The notes below the pieces were generated by a model. That model saw nothing but the letters and a program-made list of their open reading frames with translations, had not been told where the DNA came from and ran no database searches. From Oecophyllibacter saccharovorans (GTDB lineage: Bacteria; Pseudomonadota; Alphaproteobacteria; Acetobacterales; Acetobacteraceae), in assembly GCF_006542375.1 (NCBI RefSeq), contig NZ_CP038143.1:496001-560000 (forward strand): 64,000 nucleotides of DNA, given 5' to 3'. The position numbers and the translations under genes were made by a program. Position 1 is the first letter of the stretch. Every line of letters starts with the position of its first letter. This document shows positions 16,756 through 25,640 of the stretch, one piece after another.

Positions 16756-18390
16756 TCAATGCGCCCCGCCCGGGGCCGCCTTCGGCTTGCGCGGTGGGGC
16801 TGCGATCAGACAAAGCGGCACCATGCCCAGGGCAACCAGACCCAGAATGTCGAACACCTCGTTATAGGCCAGCATCGCCACCTGCTGCTGGAATACATTG
16901 TACAGGTGATACATGGACCAGGCCTGCGCCCGCAAAGGCGCAAAGCCATGCGCTTCCGCCAGTTTCTGGCCGTGAACCAGGTAGTTGTGCACTTCAGAGC
17001 GCGGCAGATACATGTAACTGGACACATCATTCTGGTGCACCTGCCGCGATTCTGTCAGCAATGCCCCGGAAAGAGAGATGGCCTGGGAACCGAAGTAATT
17101 GCGCACCATGCTGAAAAGTGCCGAACCGTCAGCATTCAGCGACCGCGGCAGCGTCGAGAAAGCCAGCATGTTGATGGGCACGAACAGGAAAGCCAGCGGG
17201 GCCGTCTGCCTGATGCGGCACAGAACGAGAAACCTGAAATCAACATCGGCATAGAGCTGGGCTGCCAGAAAGAGCGACATCGCCATGGTGAAAAACCCGA
17301 AGGCGATGATGTAATGCAGGGGCACGCCGCGCTTCATGAGCTGCCCGACAACGGGGATCAGCAGGATGATCGCCACGCCGCCTGGCGCCAGAAGTTCACC
17401 GGCCAGGGTCGCGGTGTATCCCTGCACCTGCTGGGCAAATTGCGGCACGATCACCGCTGAGGCGTAAAGCACCATCCCCACCACACCGATCATCAGCGTG
17501 CCCAGGGCGAAATTGCGGTTCTTCAGCACCCGCAGCTGCAGCAGGGGATGTTTGGCTTTCAACAGCCAGATAATCGCAGCCACCGTGCAACCGACACCCA
17601 TAATGGCCATGAGACGGATGAAGGGCGAAGCGAACCAGTCCAGGTCCTCGCCGCGATCGGTCATGATCTCCAGGCAACCCAGGCCGATGGAGATCAGGGA
17701 GATGCCGACCACGTCAATCCGCTCGCGACGGCTGCGCTCCCATGGCGGGTCCTCCAACAGGATGGCAACCAGGATCGTGGTGATGATTCCGAAGGGCACG
17801 TTGACGTAGAAAATCCAGCGCCAGCTGAAATTGTCGGTCAACCATCCTCCCAGCAGCGGCCCCAGCACCGGGGCGACGATCGTGGCAATGGCTGTCAAGC
17901 TGAAGGCGGCGCCGCGCTGCGAGGGCGGAAAGATGTCAAGAATGATGGATTGCTGGCAGGGCTGCAGACCGCCGCCGAAAAATCCCTGCGCCAGCCGGAA
18001 GATGATCAGCATCGGCAGCGACGTGGACAACCCGCACATGAACGACATGGCCGTAAAGCCGATGATGCAGATCAGGAAATATCTCTTGCGGCCGAACAGG
18101 CGCGACAGCCAGCCTGAAATGGTCAGCACGATGCCATTGGCCACCAGATAGGATGTCAGCGCCCAGGTGGCATCGTCATAGGAACTGCCGAGCGCACCGG
18201 CGATATGGGGCAGGGCGACGTTGACGATCGTGGTGTCCAGCACTTCCATGAAGGCTGCCATCGTCACCACGACGGCAATCAGCCAGGGATTGTGCCTGGG
18301 GCGCCAGTTCTCATGCGCTGCCGCCTCCTGCGCCTTGCCAGCCGAGCCATCATCTTTCGGTGGATTGGCAGCCGTGGTTGCGGCACTCAC
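16756..18390 (-). CDS. EmrB/QacA-type MFS drug exporter (DHA2, 14 helices)
   Basis: About 544 residues from GTG 18390, one base after the upstream gene's stop; GTG 18402 and TTG 18441 are alternatives in the same frame. The DHA2 motifs are clear: MEVLDTTIVNVALPHIAG in helix 1, WLSRLFGRKRYF as motif A, and GFFGGGLQPCQQSIILDIFP with VLGPLLGGWLTDNFSWRWIF as motif C. It moves drugs or weak acids across the inner membrane using the proton gradient and works with the adjacent HlyD-type adaptor and the lipoprotein at 14277. Confidence 0.9.
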   Translation of the reverse strand: MSAATTAANPPKDDGSAGKAQEAAAHENWRPRHNPWLIAVVVTMAAFMEVLDTTIVNVALPHIAGALGSSYDDATWALTSYLVANGIVLTISGWLSRLFGRKRYFLICIIGFTAMSFMCGLSTSLPMLIIFRLAQGFFGGGLQPCQQSIILDIFPPSQRGAAFSLTAIATIVAPVLGPLLGGWLTDNFSWRWIFYVNVPFGIITTILVAILLEDPPWERSRRERIDVVGISLISIGLGCLEIMTDRGEDLDWFASPFIRLMAIMGVGCTVAAIIWLLKAKHPLLQLRVLKNRNFALGTLMIGVVGMVLYASAVIVPQFAQQVQGYTATLAGELLAPGGVAIILLIPVVGQLMKRGVPLHYIIAFGFFTMAMSLFLAAQLYADVDFRFLVLCRIRQTAPLAFLFVPINMLAFSTLPRSLNADGSALFSMVRNYFGSQAISLSGALLTESRQVHQNDVSSYMYLPRSEVHNYLVHGQKLAEAHGFAPLRAQAWSMYHLYNVFQQQVAMLAYNEVFDILGLVALGMVPLCLIAAPPRKPKAAPGGAH

Positions 18391-18391
18391 T

Positions 18392-19621
18392 TCACTGCCC
18401 ACCGCTTGCCAGATCGACCACCGGCTCCACCGAGAGTCCAAGGGCCAGAGGACGCTTGGGGTCCAGGCCCTTGTCGATCAGGATCTTGACGGGAATACGC
18501 TGCACGGTCTTGACGAAGTTACCGGTAGCATTTTCAGGCGGGAAGGCACTGAACGCCTCGCCAGAACCCATCTGCAGGGAATTGATATGCCCTTCCAGGC
18601 GCAGATCTGGATAAGCGTCGACGGAAATCTTCACTTTCTGGCCCGCATGCATATAGGTGATCTGGGTTTCCTTGTAATTGGCCACCACCCAGACTTCCGG
18701 CTCCACGATCGAGAACATTTCCTCGCCTGTCTGAACGAAGTCTCCCTGCTCGACCGTACGCTGCGAGATCCAGCCATCATGCGGCGCACGCACGGCTGTC
18801 CATTCCACGTTCAGCTTTGCTTTTTCCATCGCTGCCTTGGCCGCGGCCAGACTGGCCTGAGCCTGGCTCAGGCGGGCATCGGCACTTTTGATGTTCGGCA
18901 CCACAGGCTGCGCCTGCGTCAGCTGACCCTGCGCCATGGTCACCGCACCGCGCGCTGAATCCAGCTGGGCGCGGGCATAATCAATGTCCTGCTGCGAAGT
19001 GGCGGCACGCATGACCCGGTGCTGGCGGGCATAGTCGGTTTCAGCCTTGAAGAGGTCAGCGCGCGCGCGCGCCAGATTACCCTGGGCGATCACCAGCTGG
19101 CCCGGATAATTCTTCTGCGCCACTTCCACGGCCAGGCCATATGCAACCATGTCGGCCTGGGCCTGCTGCAATGAAGCCTGAGCCTGGTGCAGGCTGGCAA
19201 TATAGTCACGCCCGTCAATGGTCACCATCAGGTCGCCCTTGTGGACGAACTGGTTATCATCAATCAGCAGCTGCGACACGTAACCGTTCACATGCGGGGC
19301 GATGGCCACCTTGCGACCGACGGTATAGGCATCATCCGTCTCGACATCGTTCCGGTGGAAGAAGAGATAAAGTCCGATCCCCAGAATGACCACGACCACC
19401 AGCAGGATCAGCAGCAGCCGTTTGGCGGAGCTGCCTTTCGGCACCGGCTTTGCAGGCGCCTCGCCCGTCTCAGCTTTCTTGGCCGGTTGCGCCGCTGGCC
19501 GCTCAGCAGAAGGCACTGCTTCGCCTTCTTCCGCCCGTGCCGGCGCCTGCACCCGCGGCGTCTCGGAAGGGGGGGCTGATGAATGATTAGACGGATGATT
19601 CTGCGACTCGTCTTGCGCCAT
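18392..19621 (-). CDS. EmrA/HlyD-type membrane fusion protein
   Basis: A 409-residue adaptor from ATG 19621, with AGGGA upstream. The cytoplasmic N-terminus of about 90 residues is Pro/Ala/Glu-rich, then one membrane helix (LLLILLVVVVILGIGLYLFF), then the EmrA signature VETDDAYTVGRKVAIAPHVNG, a coiled-coil hairpin, and a C-terminal barrel with VRAPHDGWISQRTVEQGDFV. It joins the EmrB-like pump to the outer-membrane channel. It is the first gene of the emrA-emrB unit and has a TetR-type palindrome about 240 bases upstream. Confidence 0.9.
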   Translation of the reverse strand: MAQDESQNHPSNHSSAPPSETPRVQAPARAEEGEAVPSAERPAAQPAKKAETGEAPAKPVPKGSSAKRLLLILLVVVVILGIGLYLFFHRNDVETDDAYTVGRKVAIAPHVNGYVSQLLIDDNQFVHKGDLMVTIDGRDYIASLHQAQASLQQAQADMVAYGLAVEVAQKNYPGQLVIAQGNLARARADLFKAETDYARQHRVMRAATSQQDIDYARAQLDSARGAVTMAQGQLTQAQPVVPNIKSADARLSQAQASLAAAKAAMEKAKLNVEWTAVRAPHDGWISQRTVEQGDFVQTGEEMFSIVEPEVWVVANYKETQITYMHAGQKVKISVDAYPDLRLEGHINSLQMGSGEAFSAFPPENATGNFVKTVQRIPVKILIDKGLDPKRPLALGLSVEPVVDLASGGQ

Positions 19622-19985
19622 TCTAGGTCCCTGTTGCGGGCCCAGGCACGGGCCCTGTTGCGTCGTTGCGGACGTCCTGAGCAGAGGCAAGATCAGCCTC
19701 GGTTGTTCTTTGACTGTTTTTCCCGGCCTGCTTTTTTCTGCAGGCGCTGGCAGCCGCAGGGATCCTGCCGCACGCCTTGACCCGGCAGATCAGGGCCGAA
19801 AGAAGAGCCCCAGTAGGAAACGGCAGGGTTTTCTGCGCGCTTTCCTGCAGATTTCTGCCACTGACCAATCGGTCAGGAAGCAATGGCATACACCGCAGCA
19901 CTTGACAAGTCTGTCTTTAAAATCAGGTGCGGGCCCGCAAACTTCCGGAAACCCCACCCCTCATAATCCGGTCTCTCTTACAAGA
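19622..19985. other. 364-base intergenic region upstream of the emrAB-like operon
   Basis: No gene is supported. The region holds the emrA-like promoter with its palindrome at 19861-19876 and the 3' flank of folD. The frames that cross it lack ribosome binding sites and family resemblance. Confidence 0.5.
19861..19876. promoter_or_regulatory. Second TetR-type operator, upstream of the emrA-like gene
   Basis: An inverted repeat, CTGACC-AATC-GGTCAG. It shares ATCGGTCAG with the operator next to tetR (15990-16008). This places both halves of the pump under probable control of the same repressor. The spacing between TGACC and GGTCA differs (4 against 9 bases), so which half-sites pair is open. 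Confidence 0.6.
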
Positions 19986-20942
19986 TCAGATACCGCTTCC
20001 CAAATCCTGCTCCGCCCCCTCTTCACCTTCCCGGCCTGCTTTTTTCTGCAGACGCGCTGCCTTGAGCGTGTTGAGCAGCAGGCAGGCAATCGTCATGGGT
20101 CCGACGCCGCCTGGCACAGGTGTCAGGTAACCCGCCACTTTTTCGACTTCAGAAAAATCCACGTCTCCCACCAGCCTGCTGCGTCCATCAGGCTGGGGCA
20201 GGCGCGTGATGCCGACATCAATCACTGTGGCCCCGGGTTTGATCCAGCTGCCCTCAACAAGCCTGGGCTTGCCTGTCGCCACAACCACGATATCAGCTTC
20301 ACGGCATATTTCGGGCAGATTGCGGGTGTGCACATGCGCAACCGTGGCCGTGCAGTTCTGCTGCAGCAGAAGCTGTGCCATGGGCTTGCCCACGAGATTG
20401 GAGGCCCCGATCACCAGCGCCTGGCGACCGGTCATGTCCGCCTGCACGGCCTGCAGGAGCATCAGGCAGCCCAGGGGGGTGCAGGGCACAAGGCCGTTTT
20501 TCATTCCCAGGGCCAGCCTACCCGTATTGACCACACCCAGACCGTCCACATCCTTGTCGGGATGGATGGCATTGGTCACCACAACCGGGTCGATGTGGGG
20601 GGGCAGCGGCAACTGCACCAGAATGCCCTGCACCTGAGGATCGGCATTGAGAACGCTGACAAGTGCCATCAGCTCGGCCTGGGTGGTGGATTCAGGCAGC
20701 ATGTGCATGAAAGAGCGCATCCCCGCCCGATGCGTCTGGATGGCCTTGTTCTTGACGTAGATTTCAGAGGCCGGGTCATTGCCGACCAGCACCACCGCCA
20801 GTCCCGGCACCGGTGCCCCTTTGGCCACCAGCTCTGCGACAGCTTCACTGACCTCCCTGGTCAGAGCATTGGCCATGGCCTTGCCATCGATAAGCGTGGC
20901 CCCGTCTGTTGGGGACGGACGAAGAAAGGGAGAGGCGGCCAT
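19986..20942 (-). CDS. folD: FolD: methylenetetrahydrofolate dehydrogenase/cyclohydrolase
   Basis: A 318-residue bifunctional enzyme interconverting 5,10-methylene- and 10-formyl-tetrahydrofolate with NADP. Signatures: [20 protein letters not shown] (with the catalytic Lys in the following KNKAI), [12 protein letters not shown], the [10 protein letters not shown] loop, [16 protein letters not shown] in the Rossmann fold, and [10 protein letters not shown]. The C-terminus is slightly longer than usual with an acidic tail. It diverges from a threonine aldolase gene, whose product glycine feeds the same one-carbon pool. Confidence 0.96.
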   Translation of the reverse strand: MAASPFLRPSPTDGATLIDGKAMANALTREVSEAVAELVAKGAPVPGLAVVLVGNDPASEIYVKNKAIQTHRAGMRSFMHMLPESTTQAELMALVSVLNADPQVQGILVQLPLPPHIDPVVVTNAIHPDKDVDGLGVVNTGRLALGMKNGLVPCTPLGCLMLLQAVQADMTGRQALVIGASNLVGKPMAQLLLQQNCTATVAHVHTRNLPEICREADIVVVATGKPRLVEGSWIKPGATVIDVGITRLPQPDGRSRLVGDVDFSEVEKVAGYLTPVPGGVGPMTIACLLLNTLKAARLQKKAGREGEEGAEQDLGSGI

Positions 20943-21155
20943 GAGGGGAACTCCACACTGAAACCTGCTGCAACAAGCTCTCTGTCATAAACACTTCTCG
21001 CGCATCGGGCGACAGGAATACTGAGCTGCGCTCCTGAGTACAGCTCTTTACGAAACCCCGCTTCTCATCCAGTCTGGCCCGAGCGCCCTCCCGCAATGAC
21101 ACCAATCGCCCGTCCCGGTGGGAGGCAGTGGAAGCACAACCAGAAAGGAGCCATG

Positions 21156-22298
21156 ATGCCTGAGATCCCGCCCCATTCTGCCGCTTCCGGCAAGCAGCCG
21201 ACGGCCGGGCATCCGCAGGCCGACCTGGATTCTTCCACCGCCCCGCGGCTCAACTTCGCCAGTGACAACGTTACCCCTGCCTGCCCGGAAGTCATGGCGG
21301 CCCTCATCGAGGCCAATCAGGGCAGTGTTCCCTCCTATGGTGAAGATGAGCTGACCGGCGCCCTGAACCAGCGCTTCTCTGAAGTGTTCGAAACTGAAAC
21401 CGTGGCTTTTCCCATCGTCACCGGCACGGCTGCCAACGCCGTGGGTCTGAGTGCCATGACCCCAGGCTGGGGCGGGGTTCTCTGTGACCAGAGTGCCCAT
21501 ATCAACGTCGATGAAGGCGGTGCCCCGGAGTTCCTGACCTCTGGCAGCAAACTCACCGGCCTGCCTTCCCCGGACGGGCGCATGTCGCCTGATGCCCTGC
21601 AGGAAGCCCTGGCTCTCAACCGCGAAAAAGGCGTCCTGGCCCCGCCTTTCAAGGTCCTGTCGCTGACCCAGGCGACGGAATGGGGAACGGTCTATGAGCC
21701 TGCAGAGCTGAAGGTCCTGACGGCCACCGCGCATGGACACGGTCTCGCAACCCACATGGATGGCGCACGCCTCAGCAATGCCATCGCCCACCTGAACTGC
21801 ACCCCCGCTGAAACCACCAGCCAGGCAGGAGTGGATATGCTGGTGTTCGGCGGCACGAAAAACGGGGCCATGGCTGCAGAAGCCATCCTCTTCTTTCTCA
21901 ATGAGCGCACGCGCCCCATGGTGGCTGCGATGCCCCATCTTCTCAAGCGCAGCGGTCATCTGTGGTCCAAGGAGCGTTTCATGAGTGCGCAGCTCCTGGC
22001 ACTCCTGAAAGACGATCTGTGGCTGAGAAACGGCCGGCATGCCAATGCCATGGCGCAACGGCTCCTGCAGGGTCTGCTGCATCATCCGGCCGCCCATCTG
22101 CCTTTCAACGTGCAGGGCAATGAAGTTTTCGTGGTTCTGCCCGATCCCACGCTGGCAAGGCTGGAAAAAGACGGGTATCGCTTCTACCGCTTCCCCACGC
22201 CGCCAGGCGTGCCTGGAACCCTCGTTCGGTTCGTCACCAGCTTCTATACGCGCCCACAGGACGTCGATGCGCTGTTGGCTGCCACTTTCGCGCCCTGA
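21156..22298 (+). CDS. ltaE: Low-specificity L-threonine aldolase (PLP-dependent)
   Basis: A 380-residue fold-type I enzyme that splits threonine or allo-threonine to glycine and acetaldehyde. Visible: NFASDNVTPACPEVMAAL at the N-terminus, PSYGEDELT, TGTAANAVGLSAM, ATHMDGARLSNA with the PLP-binding Asp, and FGGTKNGAM with the Schiff-base Lys. AAAGGAG precedes two adjacent ATGs; the second, 21156, has the better 5-base spacing. It is a little longer than E. coli LtaE through an extended N-terminus of about 30 residues. It diverges from folD. Confidence 0.92.
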   Translation: MPEIPPHSAASGKQPTAGHPQADLDSSTAPRLNFASDNVTPACPEVMAALIEANQGSVPSYGEDELTGALNQRFSEVFETETVAFPIVTGTAANAVGLSAMTPGWGGVLCDQSAHINVDEGGAPEFLTSGSKLTGLPSPDGRMSPDALQEALALNREKGVLAPPFKVLSLTQATEWGTVYEPAELKVLTATAHGHGLATHMDGARLSNAIAHLNCTPAETTSQAGVDMLVFGGTKNGAMAAEAILFFLNERTRPMVAAMPHLLKRSGHLWSKERFMSAQLLALLKDDLWLRNGRHANAMAQRLLQGLLHHPAAHLPFNVQGNEVFVVLPDPTLARLEKDGYRFYRFPTPPGVPGTLVRFVTSFYTRPQDVDALLAATFAP

Positions 22299-22400
22299 TC
22301 TCGGACGATCTTCTCCATGAGCAAGGCCCGGCTTTTCCCTTTCTCCCATCAACCAGGCTGCGACCGGCTGCTTCATGCTGGCAGAAAGAGCCGTAGCTGC

Positions 22401-22658
22401 ATGAAGATCGGCCTTCTGGCTGCCAATCTGCCTGCGGCGGCCTGCACCATCCGCGGCACGACTGATTTCCCAGTAGCGGGGGCTTATTTTCCGAGCTGGC
22501 TTCTCTGCCTTTTCGGCGGCGTTCTGAGCGCCCTTCTCCTGCGGGTGCTGTTTCTGGCGCTCGGGATCGACCGTTACCTGACGTTACGCCTGTGCACTTA
22601 TCTCTCTCTGGGCGGGATCATCGGCCTGGCGACATGGTATATCTTTTTCGGCCCCTGA
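22401..22658 (+). CDS. YtcA-like small inner-membrane protein
   Basis: About 85 residues from ATG 22401, or 113 from ATG 22317 in the same frame. VAGAYFPSWLLC followed by two hydrophobic segments (FGGVLSALLLRVLFLALGI and CTYLSLGGIIGLATWYIFF) matches the YtcA pattern. A Cys at the end of the first hydrophobic stretch may be a lipidation site, although the lipobox is weak. In E. coli ytcA heads the mdtNOP efflux operon, and the same order is seen here: YtcA-like, MdtN-like, FUSC, FUSC, MdtP-like. Confidence 0.7.
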   Translation: MKIGLLAANLPAAACTIRGTTDFPVAGAYFPSWLLCLFGGVLSALLLRVLFLALGIDRYLTLRLCTYLSLGGIIGLATWYIFFGP

Positions 22659-22691
22659 CCCTTCTTTTTCCACCCCTATCCCCGGCACTCC

Positions 22692-23813
22692 ATGTCTGCT
22701 TCCGATCCCAAGTCTTCCCCTGCTGCCCCCGCTTCAGAAAAGAAGCACGCGTCACAGAACATTACGGGCACGAAAATCCGCAGCGGCAAACCGGTCGGCT
22801 ACCTTATCGCCGGTTTGGCGGTTCTGGGGGTGGTGGCGCTGGCGCTTTTTGTCAACAGATCCTCTTTCCAGCATCCGACAACCGACAGCGGCACCATCAC
22901 GGCAGACGTTGTCCAGATCGGCGCTGAAGTCGGCGGGCGCGTCAAAGGACTGTATATCGAGACCGACCAGCATGTCCGCAAAGGACAGCTGCTCTATGAG
23001 ATCGACCCGGAACCTTATGTGATCGCCCTTCACCAGGCTCAGGCCAATGCGGCCCTGGCCGAGGCCGGATATGATTCGCAGAAACGCCAGATGCGCGTTG
23101 CGAGCGCCAATGCCGCGGCCAGCGCTGACGCCCTGCGCGCCGCCCAGGCCAACCAGGGCCTTGCTGCCCGTACCGTGGCGCGCCTGGCCCCTCTGGCACG
23201 CCAGAGCTATGTCAGCTGGCAGCAGTTCGACCAGGCCCGCACGCATCTGCGCGACGCCGACAATGAGCTGGCTGCCGCCAAACAGCGCAATGCCGCCGCC
23301 ATCACAGCCATCGGCGACCTCAAACGCTCTGAAGCGACCCTGGCCAGCAGCCGCGCGGTTCTGGCGCAGGCGCAGTACAATCTCAACCAGACACGGGTCT
23401 ACGCTCCCCAAGATGGCTACGTGGCCAGTCTGGATGTCCGGTCAGGCGAACTGCTCGCCCCTCATCAGGTCCTGTTCACGCTGATCACCGACAGCACCTG
23501 GTATGCCATGGCCAATATCCGCGAGCTGGATCTTCCGCCGATCAAGCCTGGCGACTGTGCCACCGTCTATTCCATGATCAACCGGCACATTCCCATGAAA
23601 GGCACGGTGCTGAGCATCGGTTGGGGCGTGCTGAGCGATGACTACAAATCCATCCCCACCAGCGTGCCTTACGTGGCCCGCCAGATGGACTGGGTTCACG
23701 TAGCCCAGCGCTTTCCGGTGCGCGTGCGTATCGACACACCCCATGTGGAGCTGCTGCGCATGGGGGCAACCGCCAATATCGAAATGAAGCACGGCGCCGC
23801 CTGCCGTCCCTGA
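22692..23813 (+). CDS. HlyD/MdtN-type membrane fusion protein
   Basis: A 373-residue periplasmic adaptor. It has one N-terminal membrane helix (YLIAGLAVLGVVALALFV), then TDSGTITADVVQIGAEVGGR and VRKGQLLYEIDPEPYVIALH of the lipoyl-like domain, an alpha-hairpin rich in Ala/Gln, and VYAPQDGYVASLDVRSGELL. It is encoded 33 bases after the YtcA-like gene and 6 before the first FUSC gene. By family and context it links the FUSC pump to the outer-membrane channel at 27544. Confidence 0.9.
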   Translation: MSASDPKSSPAAPASEKKHASQNITGTKIRSGKPVGYLIAGLAVLGVVALALFVNRSSFQHPTTDSGTITADVVQIGAEVGGRVKGLYIETDQHVRKGQLLYEIDPEPYVIALHQAQANAALAEAGYDSQKRQMRVASANAAASADALRAAQANQGLAARTVARLAPLARQSYVSWQQFDQARTHLRDADNELAAAKQRNAAAITAIGDLKRSEATLASSRAVLAQAQYNLNQTRVYAPQDGYVASLDVRSGELLAPHQVLFTLITDSTWYAMANIRELDLPPIKPGDCATVYSMINRHIPMKGTVLSIGWGVLSDDYKSIPTSVPYVARQMDWVHVAQRFPVRVRIDTPHVELLRMGATANIEMKHGAACRP

Positions 23814-23819
23814 CCCTTC

Positions 23820-25640
23820 ATGTCCCTCCTGCGCCGTCCCTTCTTCCAAACGGAACGTTACCGTTCAGAGACCCAAGCACGGGCCCGGATGCGCGAAGCC
23901 CAGACGACATGGCGGCAATACACGCATCTGCCGCTGCGCAGTCTCTGGCATATGTTATGGGAAGCTACACCCGGCCGGATGAACCAGACGCTGGGCGCGA
24001 CAGCAGCCTGCCTGATCTCTGTGCTGGTCGGTGAGACATGGCAGATTCCCATGACACAGCTTCTGCCTGTCATGCTGCTGGCGCTGTGGAAAGAGGACTG
24101 GGTGACCAACTGCCTGCTCGGCCTCATCATGATCCTGTATTTCACGGTGGTGATGGCAGTCATCTATCTCGGGGTCTTCTGGAGTATCAACAATTACTTC
24201 CTGATTCTCTTCATCAACCTCGTCTTCTCCTACGTTTTCTTTTTTCTCGAAAATTCCAGCAAGCTCGGGGTGCTGGCGATGCTGGGCGGCCTGTTCGTAA
24301 CCTTCTTTCTCAGCGATCTGGACACGTTGCCGACCAGCAATCTGGCCACCCGCGCCATCCTGTACTGCTGGCTGGTCTTCGCCCTCATCGGTGTGATCCA
24401 GATCGGTGTCTCGCTGGTCGTCTCTCCCTCACCGGAACAGGTGCTGGGCCGTCGGCTGGCCTGGCGCCTGGAGCTTGCGGCACGCCTGCTTGAGGCACCC
24501 GAGGATTTTCGCGCCCGCCAGAACGTGCTGGAGCAGATTCAACAGGGCATCACACCCCTGCTGGCCAATGTGTTTCTGAGCGCCAAGGAAAAAGTCTTTC
24601 CAGCTCCCCTTCTCGACCGTCTGCGACAGGCTGCCTTGCACAGCTTCACGGTGCTGGTCATGGCTGACCTTGCCAGCTGCTCGCCTGAAGCGGCTCTCCC
24701 GGCAGAGCGGCGCGCTTACGCCGCCCTGCTACGGGAAATGGCTGTAACCTGCAAAAACAACGCCCTGCCGGAACTCTCTTCCGTTCCCACCACTTCCAAC
24801 CCTGCCCTGCAGCGGTTGGGCGCTGCACTGCTGGCTTTCTGCAGCTTCTCGAAAGCGCCATTGCCTGTCCTTTCCACGCCGAAGGGTTTCTTTGTGCCGG
24901 ATGCCTTCAGCAATCCTGCCCATACGATCTTTTCCTTCAAGGGCACCCTCACCATTTTCCTGGGCATTCTCTGTTACCGCGGCCTGGACTGGAGCGGGAT
25001 CCATACCTGCGTCATCACCAGCTTCGTCGGGGCCCTGCCGACGATGGGAGAAGTGATCGCCAAGCTGAACCTGCGCCTGATCGGCGCCACCATCGGCTCG
25101 CTCATGGGTATGGGCGCCATCATATGGCTGTTGCCGCATTTCATAAGCATCGCCCAGCTTCTCCTGATGTTTCTGGGAATGACAATCATCGCAAGCTGGG
25201 TGCAATGCGGCGACCCCCGCATCTCCTATGCCGGCATGCAGATCGGCATCGCCATTTTCCTGTCCACCCTGGCCACCTTCACCCCTGCCACCAACCTTGA
25301 TGTGCCGCGTGACCGCATTATCGGCACCTTTCTGGGGCTGCTTATCAGCTACGTCGTCTTCACCTGCATCTATCCCACAAGTGCGGCCAGCAAGCTGCCG
25401 GGGCTTTTGCGGAAAGTTGACGATCTGCTGCGTCTTACAGAAAAGAGTCAGACTGTCATGGAAAAAACCTTCTACGGCGCCCTGACCGAAGAAGCGATCG
25501 CGCGGACTCACCGGATGCTGGAATACAACTTGGTCGAACCGCTCTCCTATCGCCTGCCGGCCCAACGTATCAGCCAGTGCAAACACCGCCTGGAACAGGC
25601 CAGCCGGGCGGTCGAGCTTGCCTTGCTTCACGCCGCCTGA
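23820..25640 (+). CDS. FUSC-family exporter subunit, MdtO-like (first of two)
   Basis: A 606-residue inner-membrane protein with two clusters of hydrophobic segments (residues about 60-200 and 365-520) separated by a cytoplasmic region, the FUSC/MdtO layout. Typical stretches are GETWQIPMTQLLPVMLLALW and GLDWSGIHTCVITSFVGALP. FUSC proteins export aromatic acids and related toxic compounds. The stop overlaps the start of the next gene (TGATG). It is clearly homologous along its length to the following protein. Confidence 0.88.
   Translation: MSLLRRPFFQTERYRSETQARARMREAQTTWRQYTHLPLRSLWHMLWEATPGRMNQTLGATAACLISVLVGETWQIPMTQLLPVMLLALWKEDWVTNCLLGLIMILYFTVVMAVIYLGVFWSINNYFLILFINLVFSYVFFFLENSSKLGVLAMLGGLFVTFFLSDLDTLPTSNLATRAILYCWLVFALIGVIQIGVSLVVSPSPEQVLGRRLAWRLELAARLLEAPEDFRARQNVLEQIQQGITPLLANVFLSAKEKVFPAPLLDRLRQAALHSFTVLVMADLASCSPEAALPAERRAYAALLREMAVTCKNNALPELSSVPTTSNPALQRLGAALLAFCSFSKAPLPVLSTPKGFFVPDAFSNPAHTIFSFKGTLTIFLGILCYRGLDWSGIHTCVITSFVGALPTMGEVIAKLNLRLIGATIGSLMGMGAIIWLLPHFISIAQLLLMFLGMTIIASWVQCGDPRISYAGMQIGIAIFLSTLATFTPATNLDVPRDRIIGTFLGLLISYVVFTCIYPTSAASKLPGLLRKVDDLLRLTEKSQTVMEKTFYGALTEEAIARTHRMLEYNLVEPLSYRLPAQRISQCKHRLEQASRAVELALLHAA

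Noticed and set aside
21048-22376. A 442-codon minus-strand frame opposite the threonine aldolase
   Set aside because: Antisense shadow; the aldolase motifs (PLP lysine, HMDGARL) are on the plus strand.
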